DNA of 19,080 bases from Spirogloea muscicola. Taxonomy: Eukaryota > Streptophyta > Zygnematophyceae > Spirogloeales > Spirogloeaceae. A model generated the notes under the pieces. It made no database searches, was not told the DNA's origin, and saw nothing but the letters and a program-made list of their open reading frames with translations. The DNA lies in the NCBI GenBank assembly GCA_009602725.1, contig WELB01000041.1, positions 677,973 through 697,052 on the forward strand. The letters run 5' to 3'. Shown piece after piece: positions 1 through 11,100 of the stretch. The translations under genes and the position numbers were made by a program. Each line of letters starts with the position of its first letter. The first letter of the stretch is position 1.

Positions 1-3000
1 CGGCGCGGGCGCTGGCGGAGGCGCCGCCGGCGGCGCCGGCGGACGCCGAGCGGCTGGAGCCGCGTGTGGAGGAGGCCGCCGGGGGCTACTGGGTGCTCAA
101 GGACAAGTTCCGCGCCGGCCTCAGCCCCGCCGAGAAGGTCTGCCCACCACCTCCGATTTGAGGAAGAATTCACACCACCAGCCTATGCTTTGCTGCCACT
201 GCTTTGAATTCGCTGCTGATCCTGCTGCCGCAGCCCGAAAGCGTGCTCCATTCCCAGTCCTCCTGACGCGTCGTGCTGGGCGATCGCCGTGCAGCTGAAG
301 CTGGAGAAGGACCCGATGACGCTGTACCGCGAGGGCGGGCTGCAGAAGCTCGCCGCCGCGGGCTTCGCCGCGCTCGATGCGAGCAAGGACGGCAAGGAGG
401 ACATCGACACGCGCCTCAAGTGGCTCGGCCTCTTCCACCGCCGCAAACACCAATGTGGGCTGGCCCAGCTTCCCTCCTCCCGTTTTCATTCTCCCCCCCT
501 CTTTCACAAAGCTGGGCGAGCTCAGCTTAGTTGGTCTCAGAACTGCTTGGAAGTGTTGCCATCTGGTATTCGGGCATTGGTTAGCAACCCAAACGTGTTG
601 ACCCGTGGTTACCGAGCGGGGATAAGTTGCAGTGGGTAATTTCCGTCATTGAAGTGCTTGCCTTCGTACTTAGCTACTTTGGCCTCGGATTATCTGCAAT
701 ATACGAGAGTTCACCTCTTGGCTCGTTTAGCAGAGCTTGGGCCGGTGTGCGAGAGGAAGTCTAACAGGTCAGGAAGACGGAGGTAGAAGTCAGGGAGTCA
801 ATTAGTAGGGCATTACTGGGCACCTGACTGCCAATTGGTGGCACTGCAGATGGGCGCTTCATGATGCGGCTCAAGGTGCCCAACGGCGTGACCAACAGCC
901 GGCACGCGCGCTACCTCGCCGACGTCATCTCCAAGTACGGCAAGGATGGGTGCGCGGACGTGACGACGCGCCAGAATTGGCAGATCCGCGGGGTCACGCT
1001 CGAGGACGCGTACGACGTTATCCAGGGCCTTGAGGAGGTATGTGGGGCCCTCCCTTTTTTCTTCGCTTTCCCACTGACCCTCCTACAGCAGCGCTTTTGA
1101 TATCAGAAGCCGCATCATATAGATCTAGCATTGTGGCAAATTCTGAGCGAGTCGATGTTAGCAGCAGGTACTTAAATTGAAATCTCTCACAGTTGCACTT
1201 CTGCTTGCATTGGTGTTTGGTTATGTCTGTGCATCAGTTTACGCTATTTCTCCCTCGTTTCAAACCTTGCTTGGCTAAAGCTGCTGTGCCTCTCTATTTA
1301 GATTGCTGCTCGCTGAAACTGCGCCACGACTTGCAGGTGGGCCTGACGTCGATCCAGAGCGGCATGGACAATGTCCGCAATGGCGTGGGCAACCCGCTGG
1401 CCGGAGTGGACCTGCACGAGATCGTGGACACACGGCCTTTCAACGATGCGCTCAACGACTACATCATCGCCGGTGGCAAGGGCAACCTTTCCATCACCAA
1501 CCTGTGAGCAGCACAGAAGCACGGCAAAGTGGCGCCAGCCTAAGCGTTTGTGTGTGTGCTAGCAGCATATGCTTGTGCCTGCTCCTAGCCTAAACTTCTG
1601 CAATTGAACACAGCTAGGTGGCCACGAGTTGGCAATGGTTAATCAATTACCGAACATAACTTCTATGCACAACTAGGTACTTCGACACTTGCCCTGACCG
1701 TGTTGCTGTGGCCACCGCAGGCCACGCAAGTGGAATGTGTGCGTAATTGGCACGCATGACCTGTTCGAGCACCCGCACATCAACGATCTCGCATACATCC
1801 CTGCGGAGAAGGATGGTGTCTTCGGCTTCAATCTCCTAGTCGGCGGCTTCTTCAGCCAGAAGCGGTGCGCTGAGGCGCTGCCGCTGGACGCCTGGGTGCC
1901 GGCCGACGACGTCGTGCCGCTCTGCAAGGCGGTGCTTGAGGCGTACCGCGACCTCGGCTTCCGCGGGCAGCGCGCACGCACGCGCATGATGTGGCTCATT
2001 GACGAGCTGGTGCGCTTAGCCGACCTCCCTCCCTCCCTGGTTCTCTCCCTCCTCCCTGCCCCCTCCCTCCTCTCACTGCCTCTTCTTTGGCCTTCTCGGC
2101 AGGGCATGGAGGGCTTCCGTGAGGAGGTGGCCAAGCGCATGCCCAGTGGCGAGCTACCACGCGCGGCAGCCAAGGACCTGCTGGACCCGGCGTGGAAGCG
2201 GCGCGACTATCTTGGCGCACACCCGCAGAAGCAGCCCGGCCTCAGTTATGTCGGCCTCAATGTCCCCGTTGGCCGCCTGCAGGTGATGCTAGCTGCCTGT
2301 CACTGCAGTCCTGGTGCACCTCCACGCTTCATACTTCTGAGCCATGACATCTACCTTGTTGCATTGTAATCTAGGAGAAAATTCTACCCCACTATCCAAC
2401 AGTACATTCGGTCACCAGGAAGTAGCACGTCAAAGGGATGTAGGATCACTTGTCACGACAAGCCAGGAAGACAGAAGATGTGTAGTACTTTCCAGCAGCA
2501 AAATTTGAGGATCCGCTATTTTTGCCATGCAAGTGTAGAAGGTCTGCTGTATGTCACTGTCATTCAACTGACTCATCAAAGTCTGCCAGCTAAGTCGACT
2601 TCAAAACCAATTAAGCAAGTCACCTGTTGGTCATGGATGCGCTGCTCTTTCAGGCAGAGGACCTGTATGAGGTTGCGAGGCTGGCAGATGAGTATGGCAC
2701 TGGGGAACTGCGCCTGACGGTGGAGCAGAACATTGTCCTGGTCAATGTACCAAATGAGCGTGTGCCGGCGCTGCTAGAGGAGCCTCTTGTGCAAGATCGC
2801 TTCAAGGTAAAGCTGGGCAACCTGTCGGCGGGCCTCGTGTCGTGCACGGGCGCGCAGTTCTGCGGCATGGCCCTCATCGAGACCAAGAATCGTGCCCTCA
2901 AGGTTCGCTTTCTAACTCCTACAGTAAGCTCAGGACTTCGAGTTGTCCAGCTACGTCTAAGTTTCATTAGCCCAGAATCTTGCAGCTTTGCAAAACAACA

Positions 3001-3486
3001 ATAATACAGCAGCACCCATGCTCCAGCAATTTTTCTTTGACCCCCTTGTAACGATGTACAAGCGTGTCAACTTTGTGCTGTTTCATTTGCAAAGATCCAT
3101 ATACTAAGTGCACTTATGGCAGACTTTATGAATTTGTAATTGCTTCAATACATGAGGACTTGATAATGTGCTTTTACGCCCCATGGTACCAACAGGTCAC
3201 AGAGGAACTGGAGGAGACGATGCACATCCCTGCAGCGGTGCGCTTCCACTACACAGGGTGCCCGAACTCGTGCGCCCAGGTGCAGGTGGCCGACATCGGC
3301 ATCATGGGGGCCCCCGCCAAGGACGCCAACAACAAGCCCGTCGAGGGCGCTGACATCTTCCTCGGCGGCAAGGTTGGAGCTGACTCTCACCTGGGTGAGA
3401 AGATCCGCACCGGCATACCATGCACAGAGCTTTTGCCTGTGCTTCAAGACATTTTGATTGAGCACTTCGGTGCCTCGCGAAAGTGA
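1..3486 (+). CDS. NII1: Ferredoxin-nitrite reductase, chloroplast, 8 exons visible, 5' end missing
   Basis: Catalyses the six-electron reduction of nitrite to ammonium with reduced ferredoxin in the plastid stroma, the second step of nitrate assimilation. Exons: 3-137, 295-454, 850-1037, 1337-1503, 1721-2009, 2103-2282, 2654-2902 and 3196-3486 (TGA). Every junction is GT-AG and all phases close, giving 552 visible residues. The protein follows plant nitrite reductase closely: RLEPRVEE and FRAGLSPAEK in exon 1, DVTTRQNWQIRG in exon 3, SGMDNVRNGVGNPLAG in exon 4, CVIGTHDLFEHPHINDLAY in exon 5. The four Cys ligands of the 4Fe-4S/siroheme centre are present as CTGAQFC (codons at 2843 and 2861) and GCPNSC (3259 and 3271). 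They lie 6, 35 and 4 residues apart, the family spacing. The start codon and transit peptide lie left of the window. Sulfite reductase is the related alternative, but the match is specifically to nitrite reductase. No other nitrate-assimilation gene is in view. Confidence 0.97.
2010..2102 (+). other. Nitrite reductase intron 5 with long polypyrimidine tract
   Basis: This 93-nt intron is the shortest of the gene; the others run from 157 to 395 nt. It separates LIDEL from GMEGF. After the GTGCGC donor almost its whole length is runs of CCT and CCCT, ending in the CGGCAG acceptor. The tract reads through in frame on the plus strand, so a simple open-reading-frame view wrongly fuses exons 5 and 6 and adds about 31 leucine/proline/serine-rich residues that the family lacks. 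Confidence 0.85.
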
Positions 3487-4170
3487 TACTGCATTCTGAC
3501 GTTTCTAGCAATGTGGCCGGTTGTCAGTCAGAAGAAACGAAATTCTTTGACATCCGCATCCAGTCATGCGCCACTGCCACAAGCCACGGCCAGAAGCCAC
3601 GGCATGTACAGGCCCACTCTTCACATTCTTTGTATTATCAAAGTGAGCATCTGCGTGAGTTTCTATGGGTGTTCCAGTGAGGCAGCCTGCTGCTGCATGG
3701 GCTGCTTTCAAATAAATGGGAATAGCTCTTCAACATTGCGTCAATCTTTGTATAAGAATTTGCAGTGCCATCCGGCTAGTGATGCTCCCAACGAAGCCCA
3801 GCTGAGACGGCTGAATAGAGAAGATTAGTCGCCCTCATTGGAGCTTGGGCCTTGGCAAACGACTGGGTTAGGCAGGAAAGCTCAGAAAGATAACCATGTG
3901 CTGCCGCCCTCTTGGCAATTGTGTGCAATTACGCATAGCATGCACGTACACCCAAACTGCACAGAATGGATACTGCTTGGTGAAGTGAATCAGGCAACAC
4001 TCTGGTCCACATTGGCCTGTGATGAATTATCAATGTAAAAGCTTACGGTAAGGCGCTAGATCTATCGAGACCATATCCACGTTTGTATTGCTAAAACCTT
4101 GAAAGTTGACAACAACCTCTCTAATAAGCCTTCGCAGACTGACAAGTTGACTAAGAGGCGTGGGTGGGGG
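3487..4170. other. Convergent 3' region between nitrite reductase and the Sen1-like helicase
   Basis: This 684-bp stretch lies between two facing stop codons and must hold both 3' untranslated regions. I see no conserved coding sequence; short open frames on both strands show no family resemblance. For the plus-strand gene there is an AATAAA at 3711-3716 and a TGTAA at 4034-4038. TGTAA is the usual green-algal poly(A) signal, so the 3' UTR is about 230 or 550 nt long. For the minus-strand gene I found neither TGTAA (TTACA on this strand) nor AATAAA, so its transcript end is not predicted and the two transcripts may overlap. Confidence 0.6.
4034..4038 (+). terminator. Candidate TGTAA polyadenylation signal for nitrite reductase
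   Basis: TGTAA on the plus strand, about 550 nt after the nitrite reductase stop codon and 130 nt before the facing helicase stop. TGTAA is the characteristic polyadenylation element of green algae. A five-base match arises often by chance and the AATAAA at 3711 competes with it, so confidence is low. Confidence 0.3.
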
Positions 4171-5145
4171 CTACCGCCTGCCTAGCTCGGCCTTCCTCTT
4201 GGAGGGCAGGAGTGCGCCAGCCATCACAGCAGCCGCCTCCTCACGCTGCCGCCTCCTTGCAGCTGCCGCAGCTCGCTCCTCAGGTGTTGGACCAGCACGC
4301 GTCTGAACAGCCTTTGAGGTCGCAGCTGGTGCCGCCCCAAGCATCCCTTGAGTCTCCACGTCTGCCATCTTGCCCTTTGCACCAAGGTCAGACTTCACCG
4401 GCAGGTAATTTGGAGGGCCCGTACTCGACCTGGCCCCTGCTGAGGCATCCATGGGCGTCCTGGGTGCCCTGCCGCTTTTGCTGGCCTGCGCAGTGTCCGC
4501 ACCATTGCTGGTAAGATGGCTGTGCCGCCTCGTGCTGCTCTTGAAGGCTTGCTCGTCCAGTCCCGTACTCTCTGCGCGACTTTCTGCTCGACGAGTCCTT
4601 GCATATGCATCCACGCCTCTCTCTCGCCGAAGCTGCGACAGCTGCGCATCCTTGTCGTGTGGCGGCACAGGCAGATGCCGTTCTCTGTCACCCCTTGCAG
4701 CTACTCCAGCACCTTGCCGGCCATTGTTGCTTCCCCCTGGCTTCAGCACAGAGCCTGGCGTCCTGCCACTACTCCCCCTGAGCTCATCTCTTGGCACGCC
4801 CAATGGCCTGGCATCACTTGGGTCCACTAAGGGGTGGAGGCAGCCATGAGGAGAGGGGGCCTGCGCTGCGCCAGGTTGCGACTTCCTCTTGATGCGATCA
4901 CCGTGTGCTTCTCTCCGCTGGCCATGCTCTTCCGAGGTCACAGCGTCCTCCTGCGGAGCTCGTGCCCCATCAGAGCCATGTTCCGATCCCTTTCGTCGAC
5001 CGTCTCTAGCCACTTGCCGCTGATCGGCAGTGGTAACGGCAGTGCGGGACGTTGATAACCTCGGCGCAGGCTGCGCAGATGCGTGGCCGAAAAAGCGGGA
5101 GAATGGCGGTGTGACATCCCAGAGGCAGCCACGTGATCTGGCATC
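4171..5145 (-). other. Basic, low-complexity C-terminal tail of the helicase
   Basis: The last 324 residues follow the RecA2 domain (after about PFSRFFGH) inside a single exon. They are rich in Arg, Ser, Gly, Ala and Pro with clusters of basic residues (RDGRRKG, RIKRKSQ) and no recognisable domain. The protein ends LLPSKRKAELGRR, which looks like a nuclear localisation signal. Sen1 and senataxin also carry basic, poorly conserved tails with nuclear signals, so the length is plausible. Continuous coding is supported by 324 codons free of stops in a GC-rich exon, but opposite-strand frames are open here too, which limits the weight of that argument. Confidence 0.75.
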
Positions 5146-8100
5146 GTCGATCAGCGCTGCCCAGGGCCGGCTGGCCGCCAGGGTGCCGCCGTTCCCGACA
5201 ACCCAAAGGGAACGGCGCGCGCGCGTGAGCGCCACGTTCATCCGCCGGACGTCAGCGACGAAGCCCACGCGTGAGTGAGTGCCGCCGGCTCCGGGCGCCG
5301 CCATGGACCTGACGGTCGAGAATATGAGCACGTCCACCTCGCGCCCCTGGAAGCCGTCCACGGTGGCCATCTCGAGGTCGGCGGCGCCCGCCGCGCCCAG
5401 CGCCTGCCGGAACGTGCTGCGCAGGAGCTCGAGCTGCTGCTTGTACGGCGTGACTATGCCAAAGCGCCCAGGCGTAATCTCCTGGGGATACCTGATAACA
5501 GACTTGAGGCAGTTAGTAAAGTGGTGAGTAAGTTAGTAGAGGTTAATCAGAAGTTAGTCAGAAGGAGATTAAATAGTGATCCAGCTCTGCCTTAGGTTCT
5601 TGGCCAGACAAGGATGTCATTGGTACAAAATGCTTCACATTCCATCTGATTGTCATGCCAAGTAGGCCCAGCATGGATTGGCACCTGGACTTCAGGGCCT
5701 GGAACAGAGCCAGAGCAGCTTTTGCCTCTGCGTCATTGCAGAGCGACGTGCTTCGCTTCCGTTCTGCGCCGTCCCGGATATCAAAGAAAGCATAAGGGGG
5801 GAATGTCGCAGTCGCGTGGAAGGGCGCGCGCCTCGTTGCCTCGTCGATGCCCTCGCCGTCTTCCAGTAGGCCGTTGTAGAAGTAAGCTGAGGGCCACAGC
5901 CGGATCTCTGGGTGCATGCGGTACTACATGCGGCAAGCAAATGGGCAGTCAAGGCCAATGTCAATAAAGCACTCATGATCACAGCCTGCACGCCAAAACG
6001 ACTCTTTAGTTGTTCCAATTAATGACATCCTCAACCACCTCGTGACAGTGTGCTTGCTGTAGATCATCGTGCTAATGTACCTGCTTGCTGAGTAGTGTTA
6101 CCGGGTGGCCCCCAACTTGCAGCCTCTCAAACATGCTGCGATCGTAGTCCAACTTGGAAGCCGACTGTGACAAGACCGTAGCAGGAAGCTGCTTCGGATC
6201 CCCAACCTGCATAACAATGACATTGATATCGTCAATGCTCAGAGAATGACTGCAGATGCCTCACTTTGAGCATTGCTGTGATGCAGGTGAGGGCGCAAAC
6301 ATACTGAGCAAACCACTGAGCTCAGAGCAACGAGAAGTGCCTGATTCAAATTACAAGTTATTGATGTACTAACATAAGCGGGGCACTCACCATGATGCAT
6401 TGCGCCCGGGCAGCCAGAAGCTGGAGAGGGATGAGGGTTGCCGGCTCTAGAGCCTGCTCAATGCAACATCATCTTCAGTATTTCTGCCAAATACAAGACA
6501 AGGGTTTGACTGACGCGAACTCGTATATACGCCTTGGGACGAGATGACCAGGCAGGCTCTCATCCCATGTCATGTCATGTCGTGTCATGTCCATGTCTCT
6601 GCTCATGTCCTTAATTGTGTATGACTCAATTATGTTGGGATTAAGCAGCATTTATGTTATCCACCTGCGCTGCCTCGTCAATGATGACGGCGTCAAAGAG
6701 CGCCTCCCCTTCCACCTCCTTCCCGGCCCGGATGGCGGTGGCTGAGTCGTTGCAGGCCGTGGACAGGTCGCCGCCGCAGCCGCTGAGGGTCGTCACAACC
6801 AGCTCCGCCGTGCGCAGCACCTCCCGCCGGATGGCCTGCCGCCGCGCCTTGCCCTCGTCCACAGCCTTGCGCTCCTCCCGCTCCGCGCTCGCCAGCTGCC
6901 CGCTCAGCTCTCGCCGCTTCCGGTAGAGCAGGTTCAGCCTGGCCTTGGACAGCTCGCCGCAACCATGGCCTGGCCCCACTTCCTCCTCCTCCTCCACCTC
7001 CGCTTTTCCACCTTGCTCGCGGTCCTCCTGCGCTGAGATCCTGGCCTCCGTCTCCTGCATGTCATTGATAGTGCTCTCGAGTTCCCGCCGCAGATCCCTC
7101 GTGGCCTCGCCTCCTCCCTCCCTCCTCCCGTCGACCCTCGCCCCGCCCTCTCCCCAGCCCGCTCGCTCGTCCACAATGCGGTCGATGAAGAACGGCATGG
7201 AGTCGGGGTGCACGGTCCGGCTGTTGCCAGTGCGCACCAGGCTCGGCGTGGACGGCTCCCCATCACTGCCGTAGAGCCCCCTCACCGCAATCCGGGCCAC
7301 GATCTCGTCCACGGCAGCATTCGACTGGGCGCAGACCAAGACACGGCCACCATGGCTGCCCTTGCCGCTTTGGGCCATCTCCCCCACTCGGCTGTCCTCC
7401 TCAGCCAGGTACATCGCCCTCGCTGCAGCTTGCCACGGCGACAACGCTGCTGCCGTTGGTCCACCTCGCATATCTGATGATGATGAGCTCTTATTCTTTC
7501 TCACGCAAATGCGCTTTTTCACCGCCAGGAGGGAGCTCACAATGCCCACAATGGTCTTTGTCTTCCCTGTACCTGTAAGAACGTAGGAAGGGCTATGAAA
7601 CGGTGTAGATTATTTGCAGCAAAGTTGAGTAACAGCAAAGGGTCCTAGCTGGACTTTGATTTGGAAAGGTTAAGACTGTGTCTCTTATCCAATCCTGCAC
7701 AGCAGCCTAGACAGCTACAAACTCCCTAACATAACTGCCCTTAATTATTTACACAAGACCAATGCATAGGACTCATTTCACAAGCACCTCATGCAACATG
7801 CAACATGCAACATGCCCAGCCTCTTGCATTGCAGGGGCCTGGTTGTTGCGCTCAGGCGCGCCCAGGATAGGGCCTAGCCTCACCTGGTGGGCCCTGGACG
7901 AGCATGAGCTGATGGCAAGAAGCGGAGGAGGCGAGCGAGGCCGCTTGCGCGATCGCAATTTCCACCGCTGCCAGCTGGCTGAGGTTGTATTCAGCCTGCA
8001 GTCGGCTCCTCAGTCCCTCTGGCAGCTCCTCCAGGCGCTTGCCGTAGCTGCCGGGCCTACGTTCTTGTTTAGCGCCACGAGGCGTTCCAAGGATCAGAGA

Positions 8101-11100
8101 TGCCAATGGCAGCACGTGCAGCGCCGCCAGGGCCTGGAACTCGCGGATCTGGGGCGTGAGGCTGATCAAACGCACGGCATGCCACTTGGAGCGGTCGACC
8201 ATCTGCCGGCCGACCACAGTCAAGCGGCCGCTGTCGGATGGAAGGAAGAGCCTCAGCTGCAGTATGGTGGCCCTGGTGTGGCCACCTTCACTGTCCTTGC
8301 GATCCACCTGCGATTCATGGCATCTCAATGTCTTTCAGCGAGCACAGGTCCCATTCTGTATCCGAATCAGTTGTACAAGGTCCACCTGGGTCAAGTGCCT
8401 GATGAAGTATATCCGACTCTCGAATGTGCCGCATTCATCAGTCATTATTGACAACGGCGGAGGTGGGGGAGACGACAATAATGGTGGTGGTTGTATTGAA
8501 TGTAAGACGAAGTCCTTTCTACAATCCTTGCCTGACAACTTACAAGGGCCAGAAGGTGGGTGCTGCCGGCAGGGCCAGGCGGCCCTCCCGCTGGGATTGG
8601 CAGCTTCGACAGAAGCAGGAGGTCGGACTCGGAGCACTGCCGAGCGGCGGCGTCAGCAGGGCCTGCATCGGCCCGGAAGCGGCCCATCTGAAAGTCGTCC
8701 ACTCGCTCCAGAGACATCAGCCGTATGCAGATAGCACCGTCGGCGCCTCCTGACTGGCCCAGAGCAGGCATCTCCTCGTGGCTGCGGCGCAGCTGAGCAC
8801 GTAGCTCTTCCAGCAGCAGAGGCCGGAAGACCTGCACAAATGGGCACCACATGAGTCACAAGGATTATGCATAATTAAAGAAGCATAATCTCATTCTTCA
8901 GTAGCAGCAGAAGAAGTGACTCGGGGCTGATCACCAGCAAGTCCCCTCTCACTGGTCCTGACATATGCAAGGACTAGTATCTGCAATATGTACATGCTAA
9001 TCTGCTAACTTTTAGCAATTGACATCCTAGCAACCACTTAGCTCTTGACTGAGAAGGAAGCACATTACACACAAAGCAAGCAATTCATGACTAAGTAGCA
9101 AATAGCAAGCAGGTAGGAGCCCTCACAACAGGTATCGAATTTGGAGGCAACATTTAACAGAATGATCAGGAGTTTGGGCAGGCATTCTTACATCCACATA
9201 ATGCTCAATAGATTGGAATATGATGGGCACTCGCGACATCTGATTGTTTTGGTTTGCTTCTCTTCCTCCATGCGATGACAGGCCCACGACCTCAAAGTAG
9301 TCCAGGACCAAGATGCGCTTGTACCAGTCGTCCAGGCGAGGGGGTGGCCGGCGAAGGATTGCTTTGTTTTTGCGCAAGCCCTGCAGCCCTGGCTTTGCGC
9401 CGGCCTGCCCAGGCACGCCTAGCTGGATGACTTGCCGCTTCATCTGACCTGCAGCTGACAGGAAGCATGGCAGAGGGAGGTCAGATTGAGGTTGAGCTGA
9501 AAGGCACGTAAAGAGCGACTCCGTTCTGGCCTTCACAATCTTCCTGACATAGTAGTCATAGTAGTAATAGTACATAGTAGTTACATTAAGATATATACAT
9601 AGTAGTAACAGGCGACCAGATACTTTTCAATTAGATGGACGTAGCTCTTTGAAATTTGCAATAGCAGAAGAGAATTGTCCGATACCGCTTTGTGTAGCAG
9701 CTCCCCGCTCGTGAGTGGCTCTCTCAGTCTGCGGGTCTGCGGACCTTGTGGGCTCTTCCGTTGCTAACCCTACGTGCGGCTTGAGTGCGCCGAGATAGAT
9801 GCCATTACTTGCCGGACCTGCACCTCTAACTGCAGCCGCCTCGGCCCTGTGTTCAGCCCTCAGGCTTGCCAGCTTGCCTTGCCCAGATACGAGCGGCCTC
9901 TTGGAAGCCACGTTGACGTCCCTTGGGCTCGGCCTCAAAGGAGGCACGAGCTTGAGGGCCTTGTTGAGGGCCTCAGGCCGCTTGAACTGCGGCGGCAGCG
10001 CTCTCGCACGCTCGGTCACGCCGCTTGTTGTGGCCGTCCAATGGCTCTCCGCCCTCTCCGCATTCATCCTCGCCCTGTCCTCCGTTTCCATCTCGCCCTC
10101 TACCTTCCAGAAGTCATTCTCCACACTGCGCTGCTTCGCCAAGCCCAGGAGGGGCCCCAGGAACCTCTTCTGCCTCTCCACGTCGTCCTGCTCGTCCTCC
10201 GTTTCCATCTCCGGAAGCACTCGAGAGGCACTACTCCGTTGTCCATGCTCAGCACCCTGATTTCCCTCCTCTGTCAAGTCAATGACAGCCAGCTCCCGCT
10301 GCGCCGCCTCTTGGCCATTGGCCTCGGTCCCCAGGCTGACACGTCGGGCCTGAGGAGGCGGTATGAAGCGAGCAGGGAGGTCCGCCAACAGCCCACAGCT
10401 AATGTTGCCGGGAGCGGCTGAAGGGAAGAGCGCGGACAGCGCCAGGCGCGAGCTGTCGCTGAGACTGGTCCCTGCAGCATAGCCAAGTAGTTAAATATAG
10501 ACACAGGAGAACTATCACCAGGAGATATACAGAGCAGGGCAGAGAGTTGTGAGAAATTATTATTAGTCAATTGTTCCTATTATAAGAAACTATGAATATT
10601 GGAATAGTATCATGTGGCCATGTAAGATCCACAGACAAGATGCTAACATGTCCTGCCTGGGGTTCAAGCGTGGGTTGCACTCACCAGCAGCAAGCAGCTT
10701 CTGGGCAACGTAGCCCATCTGCTGCGAGAATGTGCACTCCCGGCTCTTCATGTCCTGCAGCACGGGAAGTGCGGCGTCAGGCCACCTCCTCCTCACTGAT
10801 GGAGATGCCGCCAGGCCCCAAGCGAGGAGCGACTCCAGCCAGGACCAGTCTGCCCCGATGACCTTCTCAACATTGACGTGCTTCCATGCCAACGGCAAGA
10901 CCTCCAGAACTCTCCCGAAAATGAGCTGCACCAGCAAGAGCAAGCTTCTGAGGCAGGCTGAGCAACTCCATATGCACGACTGGAGCTCATGGAAGTGTAC
11001 TTGGCAAGGGGCCACGTCTCTGACGCCTGGACACTGTTGACCCAGATGTAGGCACTAGGACTGGCAATTGTCGATCAAAGTCACTGGCATCGACAAGAAT

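Larger units (their letters stand above)
5146..8831 (-). other. Superfamily 1B helicase core (exons 18 to early 24)
   Basis: About 800 residues containing all diagnostic motifs. Exon 18 opens VFRPLLLEELRAQL, the conserved pre-helicase segment, then runs through DLLLLSKLP and, across the junction into exon 19, HLLALVDRKD, the beta-barrel-like part. Exon 19 carries the Q-motif (YNLSQLAAVEIA) and the first half of Walker A. Exon 20 carries TGKT, motif Ia (VLVCAQSNAAVDEI), an insertion of about 170 residues with an acidic run, and DEAAQ. Exons 21-22 give LEPATLIPLQLL and VGDPKQLP, exon 23 YRMHPEI, and exon 24 GIVTPYKQQ, VDGFQGRE and ALTRAR. The nucleotide-binding Lys, the Walker B Asp and Glu, and the motif VI Arg residues are all present, so the enzyme should be active. 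Confidence 0.95.

Noticed and set aside
1737-2369. Single continuous 210-codon reading through nitrite reductase exons 5 and 6
   Set aside because: The middle contains a stop-free polypyrimidine intron (2010-2102) and the end runs past the exon 6 donor into intron 6. Splicing restores the conserved LIDELGMEGF and VGRLQAEDL joins.
7762-8451. 229-codon open frame on the plus strand
   Set aside because: It runs across intron 19, exon 19 (Q-motif and Walker A on the other strand) and intron 18. No domain or plausible start context is seen, so it is a shadow of the helicase.
9774-10421. 215-codon open frame on the plus strand
   Set aside because: It lies opposite helicase exon 16, whose splice borders and phases join coherent helicase blocks. 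The plus-strand protein is Leu/Arg/Pro-rich with no family resemblance, as expected of a GC-rich antisense shadow.
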